From Amphibalanus amphitrite (Eukaryota; Arthropoda; Thecostraca; Balanomorpha; Balanidae), in the NCBI RefSeq assembly GCF_019059575.1, contig NW_024881561.1, positions 310,001 to 374,000 of the forward strand: a stretch of 64,000 nucleotides of DNA. The letters run 5' to 3'. The stretch's first letter is position 1. The number at the start of each line of letters is the position of its first letter. Position numbers and translations under genes: made by a program. This document shows positions 22,238 through 34,085 of this stretch, piece after piece. The notes under the pieces are model-generated. The model was not told the origin of the DNA, made no database searches, and saw nothing but the letters and a program-made list of their open reading frames with translations.

Positions 22238-24176
22238 TACACGTGTCGCACATATGTAGGCGAGGAGGGGTTTCCGACTTTTCATATAGTGCCTATAGTT
22301 TGTCAATATATAGTTTAACGAGTTGCCCTATGGTGACACCGCATCGTGCACGCATGTTTTTATAAGAGAAGTGCACATTGTACAACAAAACATCAGAATA
22401 TGAGTCATCCATCGAATCGCGAGAGCACTTGATATAGGAAGTGCCACTGCGGGTGGATGCCAAACGAAATATTGACAAATCCGTCACGAAGCTAGCAGAA
22501 CTTATAAGATATTCCTAGAGAGCCATTGTGTCGCGCAAAACTACATAGAATTTCGAATGGTACCATGTGCGATCCGTATCCCGAACAGCATCTTATATCA
22601 TTATAAAGTCAAGTAAGCGACAAATCGTCTCTCATCCTACCTCAAGTGAATATAATTAAATCTCGAGTTTCCAAGGCTCGAGACACACCTGTGTCACAAT
22701 GTCTGAGGTATCTCATTAACACTCTGCCCGTCCTTAGCTCAGTCAGCCGGGTAATGACAGTCTCCGAGCCAAGGATGGGCCGCGGCCTCAGTTAAAGGAC
22801 GGCGGAAACGCCAGGAGGCGACAAAAACGATTAGAACTGCGTCTGGGCAGCAATGTTCCCCACCCTTCCGACCTTGGATCCCTCATTAATAGCCATTTAA
22901 CTCCATCGCTGGTCGCTGTCCACCGCGGCCGCTTTCCCAAATACCGCTTCATACCTCACTAGTCACTAGCGTCATCGCGTGACGGGTAATCAGCGTAATT
23001 AGCGTAGCGCGGAACTGCCTCCGGGCACAGACAGCCACAGTCTCTTTGACAACAGATGACGACAGACGGGGACACGGCTGTTTTTTTTTTTAGCTATGCG
23101 GTTGAACACGGCTGATGAACACGGCAGTGCAGATGAATTTGTCCGGGTATGGATCCGGGCGCACAAATATTCAACTTAAATTACATCCTTGATCTTTCAT
23201 AGGTATTCCATTCCCTGGTAATTGGTAATATGCCAATATGGCATAAACTTATAGTTTTGTGACTGAGCCTCATTATTTTCAAACCCTGTTCCCGCAATTT
23301 TAGTGGGTCTCATAAAGGCATCATGAGCTTGTAGAAAATAAGTGTTTTGGCGAAAAGCAGACTTGGGATTGGAACGAATCCCATAACGTTGTGTTGTGAC
23401 GGATGAAATTATGGAGCGGAAGACATCACTTCCTGGTCCGTGCTTAGTGTTCACTGGGAAAAGACGTCGTCATCCAGTGTCCACCATGACCACGCTCCCT
23501 GCAGCTCCCTGGTCAGTACCGAGCCGAACAGGTACGGCCGACGCGGCGGGTCAAGGCAGGTCCGTGCCCGTGTCCGCGCCAGGGCCGCCGGGTCCGGACA
23601 GGACACCGTGTCCGGTGTCCGCCGTCCGCCCGGTGCACACTGGGCCGATCGCCAGGTCTAGCACGACATGGGTAAAAAATCGAACTTTGTGGATGTGCAA
23701 TGAAACCTATACCAATTTGTTCAAAAATGATCATACTACATTGCTGTGGTCTTTGTTTTCCAACACAATTGCTATTTCATGGCGAAAACTCAGCTTAAAC
23801 ACGAGCTTCGGAATCGTTTGGACCGAACTCGTCCCCCGCACTCTTCGACAACGTATCTTTGATCCACGAAAACAATCACAATTTGAGGAGGAATTCCACA
23901 TTTATATACATCAAACGATAGCTCCGGGTTTGCAGAACACACATAACCACATGAAAATGGCGAACTCTTACTTGGTTATGATGTATTGGCACCGCAAAGA
24001 TTTAAAGACGAAAATATAATTTCACATAATTGATGTCACACACAAATAGACTTTTAAAAAAAGTACCGCAGAGTACCGCTTCGAAAATCTCGCGACATGT
24101 CAATGAGTCATTGCACTACAAGATACAACAGTCATTTTTTGCGACTTTTTGCGACTTTGGATGTAGCAGCCAAACA
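22238..24176. other. Intergenic stretch, no gene supported
   Basis: AT-rich flanks around a GC-rich tract (23500-23660). A TTAGCTCAGTC at 22734-22744 resembles a tRNA A box, but no B box or cloverleaf follows. No gene recognised. Confidence 0.5.
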
Positions 24177-24511
24177 TCAACCTGCGCCGGACCGGTGCTC
24201 GGCGTCAAACGCGCCGGGCCGGGAGGTGTTGATTGAACACTCCCCCTTCTAACTCGGCTCTTGGGCCACATAGCGACACGTAGTAAGTGGCATTCGAAAG
24301 AGCGCCCAAAATTCCAGATGAAGTAATTAGTCATTTCTAGGTCAGGTCAAAGGTCACGTCACCAGAGGTCATCGAAGGTAAAATGTTGCATATATCAACA
24401 TTTCTCGAAAACCGGCCCTTACCTCAGGGACCAATAGAGCTACATCATCGCGGAAAAGTGCATTCAATTGCTCTTTTAGCGGTCTTTCTGAAATAAGCCC
24501 TCAGATTTGGC
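24177..24511 (-). mobile_element. E-family fragment, copy 6 (3' part, reverse orientation)
   Basis: Read on the minus strand this is the 3' end of an E element close to copy 2. It has an outer block CCGGTCCGGCGCAGG, a spacer, an inner block CCCGGCCCGGCGCG and TGTTCAATCAACA between short G/C-runs. The CGAGTTAGAAGGGG junction and the TTTTCCGCGATGATGTAGCTC region of copy 2 follow. It stops where another E terminus begins at 24512. Confidence 0.65.
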
Positions 24512-25395
24512 TTACCCTCGCCCCTAGTGGTGTTTTTCCAGCCGCGAACGTATAGAAGGGGTCTGTGGGACCCCCCCCGCCGTTTCGCCCCTGATCGAGC
24601 TAGAGCTTCGCGGAAAAGACGAGCGTGTTGCCCGTGACAAGAGGAAGCTGATGATACTCAATTGTAAGTTCCTAGGTCATCGGTTGACCTTCCAGGTCAG
24701 GTCAATGATCCAAAAGTCGGGAAAATCGGGACCTGTTAGAACGTCGTAAAGGGTGGCTGCTATGGTTTTTTTGGGTGCTGATCACGAATATAATGTTATT
24801 TACGATCATAGATGATGTCTTCATACATTTAGGCCAGGTCGGGCCAGGTCAGGTCAGGTCAACCAGTAAGGGTTTTGCCGGGTATTTGCAGTAGGTGGCA
24901 ACCGCCTCTGACAGCTTTGTACCATGTTACGAAGGCACCAAAGCTACATAGTAAATGCTCAAATGGTTGCTAGATTCGAATTCAGCTCCAAAAACTAGCC
25001 TAGAAACATGTAAAACTCGAAAAAAGTGAACCAAGGTCATCAAAGGTCCATGACCTTACCTGACCTTCTGGTGACCTTGACACCCGCCCTAATGCATGGG
25101 AGCAACATATTATCCCATGTTTGAACGCTTTAAACCAAGAAAAGACTGCAAACCCGCGGCTAATGCGAGCCGACATACGCCGAATCGCGATTCCGGCCAA
25201 ACATGGTCTCGAAAGAAGGTCACAGGTCAAAGATCATTAAGGTCAGGTTAATGAAATTTTCAGGTTAGCTATAAAAGTAGTTATCGCGAGGGTAGGTACT
25301 GAAAGTTTCGTTGCGATCGGTCGCTTTTTACGCGAATTACTCGCGAAAAACCAAGGGTTCCGTTCGAAGATTCAGGCCCTGTCGCGCTAGAATGG
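24512..25395 (-). mobile_element. E-family element, copy 8 (reverse orientation, degenerate 5' end)
   Basis: Its minus-strand 3' end reads GGGGGTCCCACAGACCCC, a spacer, and CTAGGGGCGAGGG followed by TAA. Long AGGTCA-word stretches follow (24670-25260), and the conserved AACTTTCAGTACC and CGCGAATT signatures of the E 5' region appear at about 25292-25350 in reverse. The 5' terminal word is no longer clear, so the 25395 edge is approximate. It appears to have landed in copy 6. Confidence 0.6.
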
Positions 25396-27467
25396 CATAT
25401 CGGCCCACTGTGCGGTGATGGCGGGTATAGGGTGGGCCGTTGAGAAACCGGCGACCGGATGACGCAATGGGCCGACTCAGGAGGCAGGGTCGAACGGTGC
25501 CCCGTTGGTCAAGAGATGTCCTCTGTCCTTCACATTGAGGGGTGTGGTGTCAGCGGGGCCAAATTGCCCATCGTCGGCGGACAAAGTCCATTTGCTCCGA
25601 CTTGTAATCCATAAACCATAGTCCCATAAATGCAGTACCTATGCCTCAGACTGTCTAGTTTTTCGTCCTTCGGCGGATCGGTTCAGGAATCACTCGGCAC
25701 GTCGTTTACAGCCGTCTTCAAAGCGTGGCCTTGTGTCCGCCGTGACGCCGTCCGCGGTGACATTAGCTGGCCGTGTTTTTCTATGTCTTACAATACGAGT
25801 CGTGACCATGTGCGGTTAGGTTACGTGCGAAGAATGTTTTCGACACGACTGGTTTCAGTGGCGCTGGGAGGCATGGTCTGCTTTTATGATTTATGGAGCA
25901 TCTCTGGGCCTGATATCAGCGTGAGGCAGGACAGGAATGGATTGGACCGGTGCCGATCGGGGACAATACGCAACTCTGACGGACTCCTGTTGGGAATTAG
26001 ATGAGAATCGGCCGGCGATAGTCGCCTTTGTTCTATTTCTTCAGCCGTGCATCACCGGTCTGTGTTTCTTAACCGGTTTATTAGCTCAATATGGAGTTCT
26101 TTAATTCTGTATTCTTCATTAGCCTTTATCCATGCATCCACACTCACTTGGTCATTTGCTTTTTGCTTTTTGGTACTGATAGGTATCCAAGCTTGACGTG
26201 TCCACTGTCCAAGTTAGCTGGCTGACCTGTCCAGTCCAATGCCGTATTTAGACACAGACAGGCGACAGCTCTGTTGAGTCCCTGCACTTGGAGAGACAGT
26301 TCTGCTTGTTCGCTTTAGGCTCTACTTGGTACACTTAAGGCTCTACTTGGTACTTTACCTCCTCATAGACTGCATAAGCCGTAGCTTATCATTGGCATGA
26401 ATACCAATGATGAGAATAAATGTAGGTCGAAGCGATCTTCACCTTCCCCGAGGCACTGACTGGGACTCCGTTCAGGTCTTCACTGTCAATGCGGTGATGT
26501 CTGATGAATGAACCTCTACCGAGCCTGTCATCACTGAGTGCTGCGGGACCTATTGTACGGCGGAGCCGACATTCCATTTCAGAACTCACACATCTCAGAG
26601 CCGAGGTCGTCTGAAGACAGCCATTAGACGTCTGGGATTAGGATGACTTCCTTTCACCGCTTGTCTCTTAAATGACATGGTTTGCGGGTCTTTTGGATAC
26701 GCCGGATTGTTGAAGCATTCTCCGTTAGGTATGTTATACGCCCCTTTGAAACCACTGAATCTTGCAAAATCAGCTAAATGAGGGAAATGCACAATAAATA
26801 TCTAGCAAGGTAGACCACACAGAAAAACGTCGATGCCACACTGAAGTAAAACAGGCGCATTCATTCATCAAATGTTGATCACGCCGCAATTTTATTCGTC
26901 GTGTAATGCAGTTGCACATTGAAAATGAAGTTCCAACTAGGTGAATCAGGAACTAACAAAACATAGATCATATTGTTCCGAGGAGGCAGCCGTTCGGATA
27001 ACGCAGGCGGTGAACCAGATCATCGGGGCGCCAGTTCGCCCCGTCTCGCCATTCGCTCCGTCTAGCCAGCCGGAGCCCCGTGCCCAGGGCTGCCATTGCT
27101 CGCTGGCCGGAGCTGCAGGGCGCAGACTCGCCCATTTCTCTTCGACAGGCCTGGCTCGCCGGCCGGAGTGCCGTCTCGCCGGTCAGGTCCCAACCTCGCC
27201 CACGGCGTCAGTCAGTGACCCCAGTTCCAGTTCCGGCCGGCGGGCGCCGCGCCGGGTAACGGCGGAGGCGGTCCATGCACAGACGCCGTGTACGCCTTCC
27301 GGTGGGGCGAGGGCTCACCTGTATAGACCGTAGCAGGCCAAACTCCACACCACCAGCAGCACGAATTGGCGGCGCAGGAGCTTGGCCGACGGCAGGCAGA
27401 GGGCCATCGCTGCGGCAGGCAGAGAGACGCGGACCTGACACAGAGATATTGGTCACCAGACAGACAA
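25396..27467. other. Intergenic stretch, no gene supported
   Basis: No recognised gene or element. GGCTCTACTTGGTAC is repeated at about 26317 and 26340. The tract 27000-27430 is GC-rich. Confidence 0.5.
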
Positions 27468-27497
27468 ACACATAGATAGACAGGCAGACAGACTGTC

Positions 27498-27561
<64 letters not shown>

Positions 27562-27614
27562 TGATTGTCAAACAGTCAGACAGACAGACTGATTGTCAGA
27601 CAGTCAGACAGACG
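27468..27614. repeat. (CAGA)n microsatellite
   Basis: Nearly pure CAGA repeats from about 27494 to 27560, with interrupted copies to either side (GTCAGACAG, TGATTGTCA). Confidence 0.95.
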
Positions 27615-27970
27615 TGGGTTTAATCTAGGCGTGGGAGGATCATGGAAGACTGGACACGAACCAGCATTTGCAAACGCTGATTTGGGTGATCAGGAAATAG
27701 CTTGCTTGGTGAGAAACAGATCTGTGAAACCTGATTGTATTAGCTGGAACACATGACAGTGAAAATCTTAAGAGGTTCCTAAGTTTCCGCATTCGTCGAG
27801 GTACTCCAAGAATTGTCATGCACTACCGGAACTGGCTTGTGCTAGGTTGTTGCTCTGATGTGCAATCAATCGAGCAACCCTTCATCGAGATTTAGTTGAT
27901 CTTTCATGTATTAGCAATGTGGACATTGTATGCAATGTTATCAATGTTGTCCATGCTGATGGCATGGACT

Positions 27971-27997
27971 TAATCACGACTTTGCAAGTCGTGATTA
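27971..27997. repeat. 12-bp-arm hairpin
   Basis: TAATCACGACTT, TGC, AAGTCGTGATTA: perfect arms with a 3-base loop. Function unknown. Confidence 0.8.
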
Positions 27998-28038
27998 TCT
28001 TAACCAATTGTAGCTCTTGCGTCTCAACCAGCCAATCA

Positions 28039-28131
28039 TCCGTGCCCCTCTGATAACCACCCGTGCCCCTCTGATCAGCTGATCAACTCTCTGATCAGCT
28101 GAGCTCCCCGTGCCCCTCTGATCAGCTGATC
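28039..28131. repeat. Short tandem repeat, CCGTGCCCCTCTGAT(CAGCTGAT)
   Basis: Three copies of CCGTGCCCCTCTGAT occur, interleaved with CTGATCAGCTGATC palindromes. Confidence 0.8.
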
Positions 28132-28139
28132 GTCTCACG

Positions 28140-30780
28140 CGGCTCAGCTTGCGGTCACGCCTGTGTTAGCGGGTACCGGCGGTGTCGCGGTCGGTCGGCC
28201 GGTCGGTCGGCCGTGTATCACTCGGGTGGCGTGTGTCTGCCCCGAGCTGCACACTGCACACCCAGCCGTCCTGAACACGGTGCCGGTACTCCGGTATCTC
28301 GTGCACGCCATTTCGAGTGACTGGCGCGGGCCCAATAACGGCTCCCGTGCATAGCAAACGGCTCGCTCGCTCTCTCCCGTACGTACGGCAGTGCACGAGC
28401 TCAGCGACTGTGTCACTAGTAAAGCAGAACCAGAAACCGCCACCGTTAGGCTACCCGCGCGAAATTGGTGCCATTTGACAATCTGAGCTGAGAGGGTTTC
28501 GCATTAATCATGGTAAACTTTCCGGTAAAGTGCACTAAAAACGATCTGTAACCTAATAATATTCATGATCTATCGGCGTTCTTATGATCTATCGGCGTCG
28601 GCAGATTACGTTGTTATTGAACTACTATACCTACATCATATTTTTTGTGATTTTTTCTTTTCTTCACGTTTTTCTTCGAGTTGCGAGCTTCAGATATCGT
28701 CAGCTTTCACGATATATTTGGACAATTTACCAATGCAAAAAATGAACAATATGCAAGTTAGGACTAGAAAGTCCCAAATCCAATGCAAGGAGGAACGATG
28801 ATAAAAGCGTCCCTTCCTATGCAAACTAAGAGTAGCTTATCCGGCCATCTGTCACAAGTCCAGTATTAATTGCCTTTAACTAGCCAACCAATTCATCGCA
28901 TTCTTGAAACTCTTTTATCATTTATGTGATTAAAGATACGCAATCATCGTTAAAGTGCCCTAAAATCCAATGTCACAAGAGCGCGTTACCAGGCCGAACA
29001 AATGCAGGGTAATTAAAATACTACATATATTCATCAATAGAGAACTCAGTGTCCTTTTTCTAGCAACCTCCATTTATATCTTCTTATTTATTTGTGCAGC
29101 AAATTGCGGGCCATTATCAATACTGGAAATCTGATGAATAACTGATGTGACTCTAATTTCAAGAACTTCGGCGTATTAGCATATAAACGAAATAGGGATA
29201 CAGCACTCATACCGGGGCACGGATGTGGTGTACTTGTGATACCGGAACAAGGCACACGCTGCCAGCTAAGGCGGGCGGGAGGAACGGTGGCGGGCGGGAA
29301 GAACGGTTTACGGGATACGGGATCGACAACAAACGCGGCACAAGCACGAAAAACACCTCACGACCATTCCAAACAAACCAGTCATCCACTTTTGGGAAAT
29401 GTGGGGAGAAATGGTCTTTGTGCTGGGATTATTGGTATGTTTTGTGACTCTGCACTTACATATGGAATTTGGGAATAGCTCCTGCCTTGAAAAATAATTG
29501 AATTAGGCACATAACAGCGAAACTCAGGAGCTCTATCGACTCAATTCGCTTATATCAAGTGCTGTTTTCCTAGACGTTTTGTTAACGTCTTTGATGAAAG
29601 GTAATCTCTTCATTTATCACCGGATCAAGTATTGGAAATATTTATTGCTCAAGCTGCAAAAGTACCTGGAGGATAACATATGATGCTGCATTTCTCCCTA
29701 ATAGTTGTAAGGGCAATTGGATTCTGCTGCAGTGCTTACCACTCTGATTGGGTTCGACTTGAGCAAAGGCGTGACCTTAATTCGGGACATTCAACGACTC
29801 TAGCAAATACTCTCGTTAAACGACAGAAAATGTCCTTTCACTTTACGTTAAAACACAAAGCTAAAAACAGTTAAAATAAAAAAAATGTCCAATGATGCAA
29901 TGATGCAGTATTTGCTCGATTTACCGGTAAGTTAAAAATCGACTCGAGTGAGGACATTATTCTTAAATGTCATTCATGGCTGCGTTGGTTATGTATCTTT
30001 CGCAAGACATGCTGACGTCCTTAAAATACATATTTTGGTTTTTTGTTTTTATTTTTATTTGCTAATTATTGACTGAAATGATCAAACCCAAGGTCTACCC
30101 TACCTATATTTCGGTTCTTATGGATAACTTTAAAAAAAATACGATGTTAACAATTTTATGTAAGCAAAACTATATAGCTCTTTGCCCGTGCTCAATTTCC
30201 TTACACTGATTTAAGTACTCCCTAGTTAACGTATAGGAATAGGTTAGCCATGCAATTGGTTGAAAACATGAATGTGCGTGCCTTTACTACACAAAACAGC
30301 ACTGTCAATAGGTACAAATGAAGCGCAAATTAGAATAAATCCGCAGGAAAATAAAGTTTAGTAGACCCAAACCTCCGGCATTCTTACCTGTTGCGGAGAC
30401 TACAATCCAAGCACAAGCCGCTAACTTGTCGCGGCGGGAAGGTCTGTGGTGTGCAGACGCCTTCCCCACAGTGTCACCGTGCAACCCGTGCAATCTCCAC
30501 ACGAGCTGTCACGTGCGGACCGGGCCAGGCTCGCCTGCTGCCTACCTCGCTCTCGAGTCGAGCCCGCTCGACTGACTGCCTGCCTCCGCGGCCGGTCCGC
30601 GCACTGTCTGCCGACGTACGCTCCTGTGACGTCACTGACTGACCGGGACACGGCGTCACGGTCAAGGTCGTCTTATGGGGCGGTGAGAGTGGTCCAGACC
30701 GACTGTACTAGTCGTGAAGGGCAGGGGCAGACGAACGAGACGGACCGACGAGGTGACATTGACGGTATGGGCACGAGGGA
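28140..30780. other. Intergenic stretch, no gene supported
   Basis: GC-rich at 28140-28450 with a (GGTC)n tract near 28186-28212, then AT-rich to 30360, then GC-rich again. No gene family or transposon terminus recognised. Confidence 0.5.
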
Positions 30781-30799
30781 GGACGGATGACAGGTAAAT

Positions 30800-31370
30800 A
30801 CATACGAGACAGGACTGGGACGGGACGCGGAATGACGGCATGAGACCGGAGGGACGGAACAGGACGAGACAGGAGGGACGGGACAGGACGGGACGGGAGG
30901 GTAGGACAGGACGGACGGGAGCGGAACGGAAGGGACGGGACAGGACGGGACGGGAGGGACGGGAGGGTGGAACAGGACGGGACGGGAGGGTGGAACAGGA
31001 CGGGACGGGAGGGTGGAACAGGAGGGACGGGACAGGACGGGACGGGAGGGTGGAACAGGACCGGACGGGATGGTGGAACAGGACGGGACGGGAGGGGTGG
31101 AACAGGACCGGATGGGAGGGACGGGACAGGACGGGACGGGACGAACAGGATGGACGACTAGACGGAGAGACGTGTCGCGGATGGGCGGATAGGCACACAG
31201 ACGGGTGGTATACAGTCACATGTAGACGGGACGAGGTAGGAGAAAGGGACGATAATGGAGGAGAGGACGATACGGGAGGACGGGACGAAACGGGAGGAAG
31301 GGACGGTACGGGAGGAAGGGACGGTATACTGGAGGAAGGGACGAGACGGGAGGCAGGGATGGGAAAATAA
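30800..31370. repeat. G-rich minisatellite (GGGACGGGACAGGAC-type)
   Basis: Irregular repeats of GGGACGGGAGGGTGGAACA and GGACAGGACGGGAC run along the plus strand, interrupted at about 31150-31240. The long minus-strand serine/proline frame over this region is a product of the repeat. Confidence 0.9.
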
Positions 31371-31535
31371 CTAGCCGAATGAAGCGGGCTAGGAAGGACA
31401 GATGGGACAATTAAGATGGAATCGACCTGCGACCGTAGAGCCATGGTGGCTAGACAATGAACATACCAATAACTACCGAGAAAATAGCCAGGCAGGGCTC
31501 TCTCACGAGAAGTATGTCGATTGGCATTGAGATAA

Positions 31536-34008
31536 CATATGACCAGTAAAACGCCTTTTGGGCGAAGAACGAGCGAGCGAGATAGTGAGCCCTGCACGTG
31601 CGGAAGGGCGAGAGGGTACTTCCAACGGGCTTGTGCAAAGCACCCTTCTAACCGGTCGCTAGCGGTGTGCCAAATTTGAACGCAATCAGCCCAGCCACTC
31701 CTGAGATCTGGGAGCGGCATTCTGCACGTGCGCACGTGCAAACGGGGTCCAAAATGACTTTTGCACGGCACCCTACTAACCGGTCCCCAACCGTGTACCA
31801 AATTTGAGCGCAATCGGCCTAGCCATTCTCGAGATCTGGAAACGCCCCCTGCACGTGCGCACGTGCAGTAGCACCCTAACCGCAACACATGGGAATGCAT
31901 TGCCTGGTGAGTGCCTACCTGTATGCCAAGTTTCAGCGAAATCGCCCCAGTAATTACCGAGTTACTGAAATGGGAACAAATTTGGCACCTCTTCTTTTTG
32001 TATTTTGCACGTGCAGTGGGGGTCACTCACATAGATCAATAGTATCCGACCTTTGGTAGAAGGGATGCAGCTACACTATAAAAATGACCGCAAGACAATC
32101 GCTTAAGCCGCTGCTGAGATATGGGCCTCTCAAATTCATTACTTTTGCTAATCTGCTGGAACACCCTTGACTTTTCACGTGGCACGTGCCACGACGGTCA
32201 CTGAGATGTATCAAAAGTAGTCAATTACGGGGTAGAAGGGATGCGGCTACCCAGCAAAAAAGACTGCAGGCCAATCGGTCCAGCGGTTGCTGAGATATAA
32301 GCCTCTCAAAAGCGTTACAGGTCGGGCCGGGCCGGGCCGGGCCGGGCCGCTCATACTGAGATTTTTCCGTTATATTGACCAGTATAACGCCTTTTGGGGC
32401 GACTAACGGAGCGAGCGAGAGGGTGGGCCTTGCACGTGCAAAATTGCGAGGGGGTACCTCCAACTGACTTATGCACGGCACCCTACTAACCGGTCTCTAG
32501 CGACGTGCCAAATTTGGGCACAATCGGCCCAGCCGTTCTCGAGATCTGGAATCGGCACCCTGCACGTGCGCACGTGCAAAATGGGTCCCAACTGACTTGT
32601 GCACGGCACCCTACTAAACGGTCCCTAACTGTGTACCAAATTTGAGCGCAATCGGTCGAGCCGTTCTCGAGATCTGGAAACGACCCCTGCACGTGCGCAC
32701 GCGCAGCAGCACCCCAACTCTGGCACATGGATATGCAGTGCCTAGTGGGTGCCTACCTACATGCCAACTTTCAGCGCAATCGGCCAAGTAGTTACCGAGA
32801 TATTGCAACAATTACAAAACGGACACACCTTCGTTTTGCACGTGGCACGTGCATAAGGGGTCACCCACATGCATCAGGAATAGTCTAATACTTGGTAGAA
32901 GAAATGAAGCTACCCTACAAAAATTACCGCGTGTAAATCGGTCAAGTGGTTGCTGAGATATAGGGTAAGGGCGGGTAAGAGTACGCGGGCGATAAGAGTA
33001 CGCATCAGCTGTTTCGGTTGCTTAGCAACGCGGGTTTGTCGAGTTCATGAAGTGACATGAAGCCGCCAGTGCGTGCTTGTCACCAACGGAACGTGGGCGT
33101 TGAGCGGCGACGCTGTTGAGTTTAAGGCGATGAATATTATTTTCGAGCGTTATGATATTATTACGGTATGGTACAATAATTTTGATACTTGGCAGTTGAG
33201 ATAAGGTACGTTTCCGTGATTGTTGTGGGAAACTTGTGAGGTTATCTGGGGAAATACTGTGCAGTGCAATATTCTGTTTGCGAAGTTTTGCACAACGTTT
33301 CGGGGTTGTTTTGTGCGCGAATTGCATGTACGGTAAGAGGACGCACTGTTCAGGAGGGTAAGAGTACGCAGAATTATACATTAAATCGTATATACAGAAA
33401 TATAAAATTATTAATCTATCGCTCAATGACGTTTGTTTTGTAGGTATATCATCAATGGAGCATTGTGATGCAGATGCGTACCCGAAATTCTTCCAAATAC
33501 CTACGAGTTATTCTCCCTTTTGATTGTGCATTTTTTTAAGAAACACACGACATGATTATTTCCTGATTTATAGACTTGAAAGATTTATTTTATGTTTTTC
33601 TTTTTGGATACTAGAATTAACTTAAATGCCTTCTGAGTTTGAAGTTAAGCATTTGGACAGAACAAGCTGCATAGGTGTGTGTTCATATGGTTGCGTACTC
33701 CACCCGCCTGGCGTGCGTACTCTTACACACCCCGTATGGTAAGAGTACGCAACTGTAGCGGTTCAGAAAATGTCAGTTTTAGACCACTTCCGTTTACGCT
33801 GAAGGATCGTTGCCCCATGGGTTGATGACTAATTCAATTAACTTTAATATTCCCTCTTTGCGATTTCTTTCTTTCAAATATTAAACAAATGAGAGCAAGA
33901 AATCCACTAAGTGCGTACTCTTATACGACTTCACCCTAAGCCTCGCAAAAGCGTGACCACGGCCGGCCGGCCGGCCGGCCGGCCGCTTATACTCAGAAAT
34001 TTCCGTTA
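31536..34008. repeat. Higher-order repeat, two copies, punctuated by GCACGTGC palindromes
   Basis: Copy A (31536-32373) and copy B (32374-34008, split by the insertion at 32963-33936) both start GACCAGTA.AACGCCTTTTGG and end at a GGCC-rich tract followed by ATTTCCGTTA or ATTTTTCCGTTA. Inside, subunits of about 100-170 bp repeat CACCCTACTAACCGGTC, ACCAAATTTGAGCGCAATCG and a GAGATCTGGAA or GAGATAT block. Subunits are separated by GCACGTGCGCACGTGC or single GCACGTGC. Copy B lacks one subunit present in copy A near 32100-32290. No coding signal. Confidence 0.88.
32961..33938. mobile_element. TA-flanked element 'M1' with GTAAGAGTACGCA phrase repeats
   Basis: The element is 32963-33936. GGGTAAGGGCGGGTAAGAG starts it; the reverse complement of the right end reads GGGTGAAGTCGTATAAGAGT. 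TA lies at both junctions. The uninterrupted version of the same site exists at 32291-32310 in the other repeat copy, GAGATATAAGCCTCTC, so the insertion and TA duplication are directly visible. The phrase GTAAGAGTACGCA or its complement recurs about eight times. TA targets fit Tc1/mariner-type transposases; no transposase is present. Confidence 0.88.
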
Positions 34009-34085
34009 ACCTAAGGAAAGACTACGCTCGCTTCGCTCGCTCCGTAAAAAGACTTCGCTTCGCTCGCTGCGCTCGCTCGCTCGTA
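33960..34085. repeat. (GGCC)n and CGCTCGCTT-type short repeats
   Basis: (GGCC)n at about 33961-33984 occupies the position of (GGGCC)n at 32320-32349 in the other copy of the higher-order repeat. Repeats of TTCGCTCGCT follow at 34026-34082. Confidence 0.85.

Noticed and set aside
22734-22790. Possible tRNA gene (A-box-like TTAGCTCAGTC)
   Set aside because: No B box and no cloverleaf downstream.
30662-32026. 454-residue serine/proline-rich open frame on the minus strand
   Set aside because: It runs through the GGGAC minisatellite and the higher-order repeat; composition follows the repeat and no domain is visible.
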